Below the pieces are notes generated by a model. That model saw only the letters and a program-made list of their open reading frames with translations. It was not told where the DNA came from and did no database searches. Shown one piece after another: positions 8,647 to 16,856 of a stretch of DNA of 64,000 bases. The stretch's first letter is position 1. The number at the start of each line of letters is the position of its first letter. Both the position numbers and the translations under genes were made by a program. Location of the stretch: the NCBI GenBank assembly GCA_020053355.1, contig JAGVNI010000006.1, positions 34,451-98,450 on the forward strand. The letters run 5' to 3'. The DNA is from an archaeon. GTDB taxonomy: Archaea > Micrarchaeota > Micrarchaeia > Anstonellales > Bilamarchaeaceae.

Positions 8647-10254
8647 ATGGCTCAAGACATCAGAACGCTCACTGGAGAGACCGCAGACGTTGCGGAGAAA
8701 AGGCGCGGCTTTCATCCGTTTGCCGCGATGGCAGAAAGCATCAGGAACGCCAGGGCACGGCGCTCGACTATCGAGCTTTTCGAGGCGGCGATGCGCTTTG
8801 GAGAGCGGGAAAACATCGACGAAGCCCTCGCTTCCTATATTGCACTCCCTCAAAAACCGAAGGAGCAATCGCTGCTCCACCTGCAGGAAGCCCTAAAAAG
8901 ATGCTCGTCCCTCCCATTCGAGGACGCTGCCAAGACGCAGCGCGTCACAGTAATCGCGGAATTGTTCGCAGGCGCGGCCAGGATGCTGCCTGTGGATTCA
9001 GAAGGCGAACGCATCACCGCGCCTTATCGGGATGCAATCAAGGCATTTCGGGATATCGTCGAGCATGATGATTTGCGACTCAGCGGGAAAGAGGAGCATT
9101 CGGGGGCCATCCTCGCATGCGTGGCCGCCCTTTGGGAGCTTGAATACGGAAGCTTCAAATTCTGGGATGCGCGCGCGCATGATTCGGCAACCCAGGATTA
9201 TACAATTACTAAGCTGCTTGAGATGCCGGGTTCGCCCGATACGGATGAGCACGGCTGGTCCCTTCTCCGGAAGGATTTGGCAGAGCTTGGCATCGCGATA
9301 GCCGGAAACCCATCCCCGAAAACAGAGGCGTTCTTCAGGAGCATGCTATTTGACGGAGACAAGGACGTAGCCAAGGCCGCGCTAAAAGGCGCGCTTTACT
9401 TCGGCCGCATACCGGAGGAATTCTTCGACATCGCAGGCGATTTGACGAAAGTTTCGGGCCTGGAATCCGCGGCGCAGAATTTCATCGCAGCCGGCCATCT
9501 CAAGATGCTGCTTGAAGTGGAAGGCGAGAACAAGATGATGGCATTGCGGCAGCTCGCATCTATGTATTCCCGGGGCATGGGGCACCTCGCCCCGATGCTG
9601 AAGCAGACCGGCCGCGAAATCACGGAGTCCGCCCTAGCAGCGGATGATAATCTGGAAAACCGGCGCAGACAGCTGGATGCGCTCGTGTACCTCGCATCTG
9701 CCGGGATAATGCCCTACGATGGCGAAACGCTCAAAAGGCTGCTAACGCCGCTTCTCGGTTCGCAGGGGGCGGCAGGCGCATTCTACAACCTGACCGGAAT
9801 CATCCTGATGAAGTGCGAGGATGCAGGCCTCCACAAGGCCGTCACGCAGATGGAATCCGACCGCGTGAACGCTTGCATTGCCAGTCTCGAATGCGCGGAC
9901 GGGAAGCAATTCGAATCATCGATGGAGCTTGTCAGGCTGCTTGCGACCGGGCGGGATTACCTGCTGAAAAACGGGATTATCGCGCATGTCATGAGCGAGA
10001 TGGTGGATGTCGTTTCCGAGCCAGCCGGTGCAAGCGAGGAGGAGCAGAATGAGCAAAGGCGCAAGGCTGTAGGGGTGCTATCCGAGCTGGGAAAGCTCGG
10101 GATAAGCGTGACCCTGACGACCTCTTCTCCCGATGGAGTTTTCACCGAGGCGGAGACGCGCAAGGCGCACGAGCTCCAGGAACTATTCGATAAATTCTCG
10201 CCAAAAGCGCAAGGCGCGCCGGCAGGACCAACGGAAGGACCAACGGAAGGGTGA
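8647..10254 (+). CDS. hypothetical helical repeat-like protein
   Basis: 535 residues from the ATG at 8647, about 35 bases after 'tttaaaaa'; the track's TTG start is 4 codons earlier. The sequence is almost entirely amphipathic helix, such as 'TIELFEAAMRFGERENIDEA' and 'DVAKAALKGALYFGRIPEEF', suggesting an alpha-solenoid (TPR/HEAT-like) scaffold. No catalytic motif, signal peptide or membrane segment is visible. The next gene, a short HEAT-like protein, follows after 4 bases, so the pair probably works together. No family recognised. Confidence 0.75.
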   Translation: MAQDIRTLTGETADVAEKRRGFHPFAAMAESIRNARARRSTIELFEAAMRFGERENIDEALASYIALPQKPKEQSLLHLQEALKRCSSLPFEDAAKTQRVTVIAELFAGAARMLPVDSEGERITAPYRDAIKAFRDIVEHDDLRLSGKEEHSGAILACVAALWELEYGSFKFWDARAHDSATQDYTITKLLEMPGSPDTDEHGWSLLRKDLAELGIAIAGNPSPKTEAFFRSMLFDGDKDVAKAALKGALYFGRIPEEFFDIAGDLTKVSGLESAAQNFIAAGHLKMLLEVEGENKMMALRQLASMYSRGMGHLAPMLKQTGREITESALAADDNLENRRRQLDALVYLASAGIMPYDGETLKRLLTPLLGSQGAAGAFYNLTGIILMKCEDAGLHKAVTQMESDRVNACIASLECADGKQFESSMELVRLLATGRDYLLKNGIIAHVMSEMVDVVSEPAGASEEEQNEQRRKAVGVLSELGKLGISVTLTTSSPDGVFTEAETRKAHELQELFDKFSPKAQGAPAGPTEGPTEG

Positions 10255-10258
10255 TTCT

Positions 10259-10516
10259 ATGGAAGATTGCATCTCAACGATTCTGGAAAAGCTCTCAAGC
10301 AAGAGCGTTCTTGAGAGGAAGGCTGCGATAAGGGAGCTCAAGGCCCATATCGGTCACGGGGACGGCTACATGGCCAGGCTCTCCCTGCATTATGTGGCCG
10401 AGCATGACCCCTCATATACGGTCCGCAACATCGCGAGGCAGGCTTTCTATAAAATCCGGGAACCGCCGCCCTCGGCCGGGAACTGGGAACGGGCATATTT
10501 ATTCCATAAGGAATAA
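10259..10516 (+). CDS. small HEAT-repeat-like protein
   Basis: 85 residues. 'SVLERKAAIRELKAHI' followed by 'DPSYTVRNIARQAFYKI' looks like one and a half HEAT-like helix pairs. The ATG follows the upstream stop by 4 bases, with 'ggaaggg' as a possible ribosome site. The longer track ORF reads back into the preceding gene and is not supported. It is probably a partner of the upstream solenoid protein. The 3' end contains 'gggaactgggaacggg', similar to a motif found in other genes here. Confidence 0.65.
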   Translation: MEDCISTILEKLSSKSVLERKAAIRELKAHIGHGDGYMARLSLHYVAEHDPSYTVRNIARQAFYKIREPPPSAGNWERAYLFHKE

Positions 10517-10529
10517 TCCTTTCAGAGCC

Positions 10530-10538
10530 TTTTAAATT
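10530..10538 (+). promoter_or_regulatory. TATA box for metK
   Basis: 'ttttaaatt' lies about 38 bases before the metK ATG, implying a short leader of roughly 10-15 bases. It shows metK has its own promoter and is not in the upstream operon. Confidence 0.5.
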
Positions 10539-10571
10539 CTTCAAGGCAAGAAGGTACATCGGTGCTTTCTT

Positions 10572-11732
10572 ATGTCTTCGAAGAACTACTGTTTTTCATC
10601 AGAATCGGTCACGGAAGGCCATCCCGATAAAATCTGCGACCAGGTGTCGGATGCGGTGCTGGACGAGCTTCTCCGGCAGGATAGGAAATCCCGCGTCGCG
10701 GTCGAAACCGCCACGACGGCCGGCCTCGTCATCGTGATGGGGGAGATAACCACCAATGGTTATGTTGAGTTCCAAAAAGTCGTTCGGGACGTGATTCGGG
10801 ATATCGGCTACACGAAGCCGGAATACCTCTTCGATTACCGGACGTGCGGCGTCCTTGCCTCGATTCATGAGCAGTCCCCCGACATAGCCCAGGGCGTCGA
10901 CAATTCCAAGGAGCACGAGCAGGGGGCCGGGGACCAGGGGATAATGTTCGGCTTTGCGACCAACGAGACGCCGGAACTGATGCCGCTTCCGATTACCCTT
11001 GCCCATAAGCTCTCGAAGCGGCTGGCCGATGTCCGCAAGGACGGCACGCTCCCGTACCTTCGGCCTGATGGCAAGACGCAGGTGACCCTTGAATACCAGG
11101 ACCATAAGCCGAAAAGGGCGCATACAGTCGTGATTGCCGCGCAGCACGACGAGAACGTATCGCTGGATAAGGTGAAGAAGGACATACTGGATGAAGTCGT
11201 GAAACCGGTCTGCGGGAATTTTTTCGACTCCGGCACAATCGTCCATGTAAATGGCACGGGCAAATTCGTCCTCGGCGGCCCGGCAGCCGACACCGGCGTC
11301 ACCGGCAGGAAGATAATCATTGACACGTACGGCGGGCGCGGCCACCATGGCGGCGGATGCTTCTCAGGGAAAGACCCCTCGAAGGTCGACCGCTCCGGGG
11401 CGTATATGGCCCGCTATGTCGCCAAGAATATCGTGGCTGCAGGACTTGCCGACCAATGCGAGGTGCAGATTTCATATGTCATCGGCGTCGCCAAGCCGCT
11501 TTCCATCTTCATAGAGACGCGAGGCACCGCGAAGGTGCCAATCGAGAAAATCGAGAAACTCGTGGCGGACCACTTCTCATTCAAGCCGGTGGACATGATA
11601 AAGAGGCTCGACCTTCTCCGCCCGATTTACCGGAAGACCGCCTCCTATGGGCATTTCGGAAGGGAGGACCCGGATTTCACCTGGGAGAAGACAGACCTGG
11701 CAAAAAAACTGAGGTCTGAAGCCGGCCTGTGA
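10572..11732 (+). CDS. metK: S-adenosylmethionine synthetase, bacterial type
   Basis: 386 residues, the length of bacterial/eukaryotic MetK. It makes SAM from methionine and ATP. Signatures are '[17 protein letters not shown]' at the N-terminus, '[12 protein letters not shown]' near residue 120, and the phosphate-binding '[19 protein letters not shown]' (usual motif GGGAFSGKDPTKVDRS). Most archaea instead use the divergent archaeal MAT (COG1812), so this gene is probably an ancient acquisition from bacteria, though the local codon pattern does not stand out by eye. Confidence 0.97.
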   Translation: MSSKNYCFSSESVTEGHPDKICDQVSDAVLDELLRQDRKSRVAVETATTAGLVIVMGEITTNGYVEFQKVVRDVIRDIGYTKPEYLFDYRTCGVLASIHEQSPDIAQGVDNSKEHEQGAGDQGIMFGFATNETPELMPLPITLAHKLSKRLADVRKDGTLPYLRPDGKTQVTLEYQDHKPKRAHTVVIAAQHDENVSLDKVKKDILDEVVKPVCGNFFDSGTIVHVNGTGKFVLGGPAADTGVTGRKIIIDTYGGRGHHGGGCFSGKDPSKVDRSGAYMARYVAKNIVAAGLADQCEVQISYVIGVAKPLSIFIETRGTAKVPIEKIEKLVADHFSFKPVDMIKRLDLLRPIYRKTASYGHFGREDPDFTWEKTDLAKKLRSEAGL

Positions 11733-11805
11733 ATCCGCAATGCCCGCGGATGCCGGGGGAAAGCTACACTATTTATAAATTTTTATCACCCAGGCATGAT
11801 GCAGA

Positions 11806-12327
11806 GTGACCAGGATGCAAGCACAAACCGCCCACGCTCTGCGCAAGCCGATTACCACCCAGCCGCTGCGGCTTCGCTCCGTCCCGCTTGAGGACCGGGC
11901 GACATCGCAGAAGCTGCAGGGGAAATCCGTCTGCATCGTTATCGACGATGCTGATTATGCCGCCGGGATGAAGGAGCTCGTGCAGACCATGCTCGGCCCG
12001 ATATCGGATTCCGCCAGCGTAAGCATAGTCAACTGGTCGACATTCCTCGCAATACTTCCCGAGATGCGGGCCGACCTTGTCGTGGCGCTAAGCCCGCGTG
12101 ATTTGAAGATGCGGCTTCCAGACCTTGAGAGCGGCTTGCTGGGCTTCCGCAAGGCTAATGCCGGCGCGGTGGTGCTCATGAACAACCTCCACAGCCCCGC
12201 TGCATCAGCATCCGAGGGGCTTGGGCGCCTGCTGAAGGACTCCCTTCTCGACCATGTCGAGCACGGATACACGTTCTTCCCGATTCTCGTGCACCAGGGC
12301 GCGCAGGCGCTGGAAGCCAAGGTATAA
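11806..12327 (+). CDS. hypothetical protein with receiver-like fold pattern
   Basis: 173 residues from GTG 11806; ATG 11815 is an alternative start. 'GKSVCIVIDDADYAAGMKEL' followed by 'VSIVNWSTFLAILP' and 'ADLVVALSP' has the beta-alpha pattern and acidic pocket of response-regulator receivers, but the phospho-acceptor Asp is not clear, so the domain assignment is weak. It is probably cytoplasmic. A strong TATA box ('atttataaat', 11771-11780) lies upstream. No histidine kinase is nearby. The tRNA-Val gene follows 54 bases later. Confidence 0.6.
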   Translation: MTRMQAQTAHALRKPITTQPLRLRSVPLEDRATSQKLQGKSVCIVIDDADYAAGMKELVQTMLGPISDSASVSIVNWSTFLAILPEMRADLVVALSPRDLKMRLPDLESGLLGFRKANAGAVVLMNNLHSPAASASEGLGRLLKDSLLDHVEHGYTFFPILVHQGAQALEAKV

Positions 12328-12381
12328 AAAAAGTTGTTGGTTTAGTCATCCCTGCGCAATACCGCATCCGCTCTGATTTTA

Positions 12382-12454
12382 GGGCCCATAGTCGATCGGT
12401 TAAGACGCCTGCTTGACATGCAGGAGATGCGCGGTTCGATTCCGCGTGGGCCCA
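12382..12454 (+). tRNA. tRNA-Val (GAC)
   Basis: The full cloverleaf can be read by hand. The acceptor gggccca pairs with tgggccc, the D arm is gtc/gac, and the anticodon stem cctgc/gcagg carries loop ttgacat. That gives anticodon GAC, which reads GUC valine. The T arm is cgcgg-ttcgatt-ccgcg and the discriminator is A. CCA is not fully encoded and there is no intron. A short T run follows. Confidence 0.95.
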
Positions 12455-12472
12455 TTTTTGCATTTGCTCCCA

Positions 12473-12577
12473 GTTTCGGGTCTTGTGTTCTGCCTCAGGC
12501 AAAAATGGGAAGAAGTGAAATTTCAGCAGAAATTTCACGACAGCCCAATTTTTCCTTATGATTTCCGGTTTCGGGTC
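12473..12577. repeat. hairpin element flanked by 10-base direct repeats
   Basis: Between tRNA-Val and the pyrG 3' end lies a perfect 10-base-pair hairpin, gtgaaatttc-agca-gaaatttcac (12515-12538). It is bracketed by imperfect outer arms (aaaaatggg/cccaattttt) and by direct repeats gtttcgggtc at 12473-12482 and 12568-12577. It may be a bidirectional terminator for convergent genes, or a small mobile remnant next to a tRNA. Confidence 0.55.
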
Positions 12578-12595
12578 CATCCCGTCATTACCGAA

Positions 12596-14239
12596 TCAGT
12601 CGCCCTGATCCGCGCCGGCAGATTTCGAGGGCTTCTCGCGGTAGGATTTGGCCGCCTTCATGAACTCGACGAAAATCGGGGCGGGCTCTTCCAGCCTGCT
12701 CTTCAACTCGATGTGCGGCTGTGTTGCCACTCCGAAACTCTCCTTCCATTCGGCAATCTCGACCACTCCGGATTCATGGCGCCCGGAGATGATGAGCCCG
12801 CGGGCCTCCAGTTCCGGCACGAACGCCGGGTTCACTTCGTAGCGGTGCCTGTGCCGCTCGGAAATCTTTTCGGCCTTGTAAGCCTTGTGCGCGACGGTCT
12901 CTTTTTTGAGGATGCATTCATACGCGCCGAGCCTCATGGTGGCGCCCATCTTCGTGATTTTCTGCTGCTCCGGGAGCATGTCAATTACCGGGAAAGCGGT
13001 CTTCTTGTCGAACTCGGTCGAATTCGCGCCTTTCATCCCGCAGACGTTGCGGGCATACTCCACGACCATGAGCTGCACGCCCAGGCACAATCCCAGATAC
13101 GGGATTTTGTTTTCCCGCGAATAACCTATAGCCTTAATCTTGCCCTCGATGCCCCTATCGCCGAACCCGCCCGGCACCAGTATGCCATGATACGGGGAGA
13201 GGACCTCGGCGACATCATAGACCTTCTCCAAATCGCTCGCTTCAATCCATGATATCTCAAGGCCGGCATTCACTGCGGCCGCGCTGTGCACGAGCGCCTC
13301 CTTCACGCTGACATACGCGTCCTTGACTGCCGTGTATTTCCCGACAATGGCGATTTTCAGGGGCGCGTCTTTCGGCGATATTATGCGGCCGACTTTGGTG
13401 TGCCATTCTTTCAAGTCAGCCTCCCTGTTCTCCGGAAGGCCGAGCCTCTTTGCGAGCTGTTTGTACATGCCCTGCTTTTCAAGGACCAGGGGCAATTCAT
13501 AGACCGTATGCAGGAGCGGGTCGTCGAACACGGCCTCCTCCGGCACATTGCAGTACAGGCTCAGTTTCTTCCTCGAATCCTCGCTCAGCTTCTCATGCTC
13601 CCTCGCGATTATGATGTCCGGCTGGATGCCCAGGCTCTGGAGGAGCCTTGTCGCATGCTGGGTTGGCTTGGTCTTCTGCTCGCCAGGGCTCATGCTCGGC
13701 ACATATGTGAGCTGCACGAACGCCATGTTGTTGTGCTCGAAATGCAGCTGCCTCATGGCCTCGATGAAATACCCGTTCTCGAGGTCGCCGACAGTCCCCC
13801 CGACCTCTATCATGACGACATCCGCGTTGTTGTCCCGCCCGACTTTCTGCACCCAATCCTTGATTTCGCCGGTCAGGTGCGGCACGAACTGGACGTCGCG
13901 GCCGAGATACTCGCCCTTCCTCTCCTTCTCGATTATCTTGGAAAAAAGCTTGCCGCCAGTAATCGAGCACATTCCCGGAAGCGACTTGTTCAGGAAGCGC
14001 TCATAGGTGCCGAAATCCATGTCCACTTCGGTGCCGTCATCGAGCACGAACACTTCGCCATGGCGGAACGGGTTCATGGTGCCGCAATCCACGTTCAGGT
14101 AGCCGTCGAACTTGATTGGCATCACACGGAATCCGCGCGCCTGCAGCAGCTTGGCAATAGAAGAAGAGACTATCCCCTTTCCCAGGCCCGACATGATGGA
14201 CCCGGTAATCACGATGAACTTGGTCTTTTTCTCTGGCAT
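12596..14239 (-). CDS. pyrG: CTP synthase
   Basis: 547 residues, full length. The N-terminal synthetase domain shows 'GSIMSGLGKGIVSSS' and 'MNPFRHGEVFVLDDGTE'; the C-terminal class I glutaminase domain has the nucleophile in 'LGLCLGVQL' and a late His/Glu region. It converts UTP, ATP and glutamine to CTP, feeding nucleic acid and CDP-sugar synthesis (the latter is used by the locus at 53-56 kb). The start is about 25 bases from an AT box shared with the divergent gene at 14291. Confidence 0.97.
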   Translation of the reverse strand: MPEKKTKFIVITGSIMSGLGKGIVSSSIAKLLQARGFRVMPIKFDGYLNVDCGTMNPFRHGEVFVLDDGTEVDMDFGTYERFLNKSLPGMCSITGGKLFSKIIEKERKGEYLGRDVQFVPHLTGEIKDWVQKVGRDNNADVVMIEVGGTVGDLENGYFIEAMRQLHFEHNNMAFVQLTYVPSMSPGEQKTKPTQHATRLLQSLGIQPDIIIAREHEKLSEDSRKKLSLYCNVPEEAVFDDPLLHTVYELPLVLEKQGMYKQLAKRLGLPENREADLKEWHTKVGRIISPKDAPLKIAIVGKYTAVKDAYVSVKEALVHSAAAVNAGLEISWIEASDLEKVYDVAEVLSPYHGILVPGGFGDRGIEGKIKAIGYSRENKIPYLGLCLGVQLMVVEYARNVCGMKGANSTEFDKKTAFPVIDMLPEQQKITKMGATMRLGAYECILKKETVAHKAYKAEKISERHRHRYEVNPAFVPELEARGLIISGRHESGVVEIAEWKESFGVATQPHIELKSRLEEPAPIFVEFMKAAKSYREKPSKSAGADQGD

Positions 14240-14259
14240 AGGGAGGATGTGGCGGGCAC

Positions 14260-14271
14260 ATTTTTTAAATC
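14260..14271. promoter_or_regulatory. bidirectional TATA element between pyrG and the 14291 gene
   Basis: 'attttttaaatc' reads as a TATA box on both strands and sits about 25 bases from the pyrG ATG (14239) and from the ATG at 14291. Only 51 bases separate the two starts, so one element probably serves both leaderless genes. Confidence 0.5.
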
Positions 14272-14290
14272 TAACAAGGATTTCTTGGCA

Positions 14291-14707
14291 ATGGACTTAG
14301 TGAAATGGGCCATCATCCTCTCGGTGTTCTTCCTCATCGTGCCGGTAATCTGCATAGCCATCTATGTCATGACACCGCTCCTGCTTTCCCTGCTTATGGG
14401 GGCAAACGGGGAGGATGTTTGCAGCTATTCCGGCACCGGCGCCACAGGCGGCTCTTCAAACCTCCAGGCATCGCTCTCCAACCTGTGCAACACCGCCAAG
14501 TCGTTCCTGGGCATCACGGCGATGCTCATGATTGTCCTGGCCTCGCCCCTGCTGTTCCTCTCCAACGCGATTGTCAGCTTCGAGATATTCTCATCCAAAT
14601 CGAAAGGGGACTCGAAGGTCATATGGCTCGCCATCTTATGGGCGCTTCCAGTTATCGGCGGCCTTACCTATCTATACAAGGGAAGGAAGAACTTCAAGCC
14701 GGCATGA
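14291..14707 (+). CDS. small membrane protein with outward Cys loop
   Basis: 138 residues from the TATA-supported ATG; the long track ORF upstream is antisense to pyrG. An N-terminal helix (about 5-35) is followed by a polar loop with two Cys ('DVCSYSG' and 'LCNTAK') that could form a disulfide outside the cell. Then come two more helices and a basic C-terminus. No family recognised. The next gene has a similar plan, so the two may be related. Confidence 0.68.
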   Translation: MDLVKWAIILSVFFLIVPVICIAIYVMTPLLLSLLMGANGEDVCSYSGTGATGGSSNLQASLSNLCNTAKSFLGITAMLMIVLASPLLFLSNAIVSFEIFSSKSKGDSKVIWLAILWALPVIGGLTYLYKGRKNFKPA

Positions 14708-14803
14708 TGCCAGAACCCCGGCCAGCACCAGTAGCGCCCAACAATTAGGCCTTTCCCTAACCAAATCCCCGCGGCTTTTATCTCCGGGCCGGGAAATCAT
14801 AAT

Positions 14804-15121
14804 ATGAACGCCACCGATTTCGTCGCCCCCCTGGTGGTGCTTGCGCTGCTGTCATTTGGATGTTATGTCCTGTTTCCCGTCGCCATCATATCCTTCTCCG
14901 ACCCCCAGCACGACGAAAACTTCTGCCCGGACATGCATCCTCCGGAATGCGTTTCTACTCCTGATGCATGCGTTGGTCGCACCGGCAGTTATATGTGCAC
15001 TCAGGTGAAGCACCTTTTCTCAGGAGTCGCGGCTATATGCCTGTTTCTTGCAGCCATCCTGGCCGCCCACAACCTCATGTCTAAAGGAAAAGGCCTCAAA
15101 TCCGGTTCAAGGCATCCTTGA
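14804..15121 (+). CDS. small two-helix membrane protein with four loop cysteines
   Basis: 105 residues: helix about 8-32, a loop with four Cys ('FCPDMHPPECVS', 'DACVG', 'YMCTQ'), helix about 68-90, and a basic tail. The loop is probably exported and disulfide-bonded or metal-binding. Its 3' end overlaps the convergent regulator gene by 26 bases. No family recognised; architecture resembles the upstream gene. Confidence 0.65.
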   Translation: MNATDFVAPLVVLALLSFGCYVLFPVAIISFSDPQHDENFCPDMHPPECVSTPDACVGRTGSYMCTQVKHLFSGVAAICLFLAAILAAHNLMSKGKGLKSGSRHP

Positions 15122-15785
15122 TTTTCTCAATCGACATGTTCGTTGCAATCATCGGGATGCGCTCGCGCTCGGAAATCTTGATTGCCAGGCGGTCCACCTT
15201 CGTCGGGTCGATGTTGTGGAGCACGATTGCCGAGGGCTTCGATGAGCTGACGCGGACGACCACCAGCGGGCTTCTCCCGGTGCTGACTCCTGTGAAGATG
15301 AACACGCGCTCGTTCACATTGCCATACAGGTTCTGGAAATACGAGAACGGCATGTCGAGGATGACTTTTATGGAATCGATAAGCGTGTAGCCGTAGATTT
15401 TCTTCGAGTCCAGGAGGTCTGCATTCGTGATAATCCGCCCCTCAATCAAATCCACGAAATCCTTCAGGGGAATCGAGCGGGCGAACTCGTGCACCTCAAA
15501 ATACTCGCTGACAGGCTTCTCCTTCTCGCGGAACTTCTGGGCAATCGTCCCGCCCTTTGCTATGTCGATGTCAAAAAGCGCGTTCACGAACCTCTTGACT
15601 ACGCCGGTTCCGGGCGACTTCCTCCGGTTGCCCTCGTAATCGCTTATGGTGGACACGGTGATGCCGAGATGCCGCGCCAGCTCGACTTGGGATATCCCGA
15701 AGATTTCGCGCCATTTGCGCATGGTCGCGCCTGGGTCTTCCGAGAGCGATATCTCGCCGGCGATCTCCATTTTGATTTTTTCCAT
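15096..15785 (-). CDS. archaeal XRE-family transcriptional regulator (COG1709-like)
   Basis: About 229 residues from the ATG at 15785, which follows 'aggtg' by 6 bases; GTG 15794 is an alternative. An N-terminal helix-turn-helix ('RKWREIFGISQVELARHLGITVSTISDYEG') identifies an XRE/Cro-type DNA-binding domain. The C-terminal part (about 120-229) matches the conserved archaeal COG1709 regulators, whose ligand is unknown to me. The gene is preceded by a nested palindrome and a duplicated copy of its own first codons, suggesting autoregulation. Convergent with a small membrane-protein gene. Confidence 0.88.
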   Translation of the reverse strand: MEKIKMEIAGEISLSEDPGATMRKWREIFGISQVELARHLGITVSTISDYEGNRRKSPGTGVVKRFVNALFDIDIAKGGTIAQKFREKEKPVSEYFEVHEFARSIPLKDFVDLIEGRIITNADLLDSKKIYGYTLIDSIKVILDMPFSYFQNLYGNVNERVFIFTGVSTGRSPLVVVRVSSSKPSAIVLHNIDPTKVDRLAIKISERERIPMIATNMSIEKIKDALNRI

Positions 15786-15852
15786 TAGCAGCACCTGAAA
15801 AATGGAGAGAATTGAACGGAGTTCAATGACATCTCCATTTTGATTTTTTCCA
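15763..15852. repeat. 22-base exact direct repeat
   Basis: 'atctccattttgattttttcca' occurs at 15763-15784, where it encodes the regulator's first residues on the minus strand, and again at 15831-15852, upstream of it. The copies are 68 bases apart and bracket the palindrome. This looks like a tandem duplication of the gene start. Confidence 0.8.
15801..15839. promoter_or_regulatory. nested palindrome, candidate operator of the XRE regulator
   Basis: Inner perfect inverted repeat attgaac-gga-gttcaat (15811-15827) lies inside outer arms aatggaga (15801-15808) and tctccatt (15832-15839). It begins 16 bases upstream of the regulator ATG, in the probable 5' leader. Two-fold symmetry suits binding of an XRE dimer; an RNA hairpin masking the ribosome site is the alternative. 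Confidence 0.6.
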
Positions 15853-16006
15853 AAACATCACCCGCTGTCTCATTCCCGCAGGCTGGGTATCCCTCCCAAA
15901 CTTTATATTGATTTCGTCAAACGTCAATCCCTACTTCGGCAGTTATACCCCCTCTGCGAACCTGTTTTAGTCCCTTTTTTAAATTCCATCTTGCCAAGTG
16001 AAACCC

Positions 16007-16486
16007 ATGGCAATCAACCTTCTCGGCGACTTCTTCAGCTTCATCAACATCCCCATGTTCGATACGATGACCGTCGTTCTCATCATCTCCTACATCATCT
16101 GGGAAGCCCCGCGCACGGTAAGGCTCCTCTCCGATGAGTACACGAAAGGCCTGTATCCTGACAACGGCCGCGTCATAGACGTAACGCTGTTCGTCATAGG
16201 GCTGGCATCGGTCGTATTCTTCATGCTGGACAACAACGCCGAGCGCGTCGTGACGTTCCTGAAGACGCCTGGCGTCACCGCCTTTTTCCTGGTCCTGATT
16301 CTCGCAATCCCGCTGATAGTGGCACTCGGCTTCTTCAAGAGGATGTTTGCCCGCTTCGACGAGCACAACTCTGTCACTGTCTTCCTGGCGCACACGTTCC
16401 TGGACCTGATGCACACGCTTTTCCACATCGCGCTTACTGTGCTCTTTTTGCCGATAGTGGGATTCCTTGCAATGGGCCCCAAGTGA
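16007..16486 (+). CDS. four-helix membrane protein
   Basis: 159 residues with about four hydrophobic segments. 'IISYIIWEAPRTVRLLSDEY' follows the first, and a His-containing segment ('AHTFLDLMHTLFHIALTVLF') forms the last. ATG 16007 lies about 30 bases after 'ttttttaaatt'; GTG 15998 is an alternative. No family recognised. The last helix is amphipathic with several His, which could bind metal, but this is speculative. Confidence 0.7.
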   Translation: MAINLLGDFFSFINIPMFDTMTVVLIISYIIWEAPRTVRLLSDEYTKGLYPDNGRVIDVTLFVIGLASVVFFMLDNNAERVVTFLKTPGVTAFFLVLILAIPLIVALGFFKRMFARFDEHNSVTVFLAHTFLDLMHTLFHIALTVLFLPIVGFLAMGPK

Positions 16487-16570
16487 CCGTATGCCGATAC
16501 GCCGATGCGCACCGGCCTAATCTCCTTTTTTTATAAATATTGCTCTCCATATCGAAAACCGGTGAAAGTT

Positions 16571-16819
16571 ATGCCTCCAAAGAAGAAAACGAAAAGCGTA
16601 CAGACGAAAGTTCCGAAGGGATGCACATGCGGCAGCAGCTGCCATGAAGACGACGCGCACCTGCCAGGGCTCCTGCTTGCGGCAATCGGGCTGCTTGCTC
16701 TCCCGATAAATTTCGGGCTGATTCCGGGCATGGAATGGGCGCTTGCATGGCCGCTCCTGATAGTCTTCATCGGCCTGGTGATTGTGCTCAGGGTCAACAT
16801 CTGCAGGACCCAGGACTGA
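16571..16819 (+). CDS. small Cys-motif membrane protein
   Basis: 82 residues from the ATG at 16571 ('ggtga' lies 5 bases upstream). A Lys-rich N-terminus precedes 'CTCGSSCHEDD', a possible metal site, then two hydrophobic helices (about 35-50 and 55-75). The basic N-terminus suggests that the Cys cluster is cytoplasmic. The track start at 16505 overlaps the TATA box and is unlikely. Family unknown. Confidence 0.68.
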   Translation: MPPKKKTKSVQTKVPKGCTCGSSCHEDDAHLPGLLLAAIGLLALPINFGLIPGMEWALAWPLLIVFIGLVIVLRVNICRTQD

Positions 16820-16856
16820 TTTTTTTTAAAACAAGGTTGCCGGAACCAACCGGCAA

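Noticed and set aside
10599-11348. 249-residue minus-strand ORF opposite metK
   Set aside because: Antisense to conserved metK; no family features.
13286-14290. Long rightward ORF 13286-14707
   Set aside because: It is the shadow of pyrG until the TATA-supported ATG at 14291.
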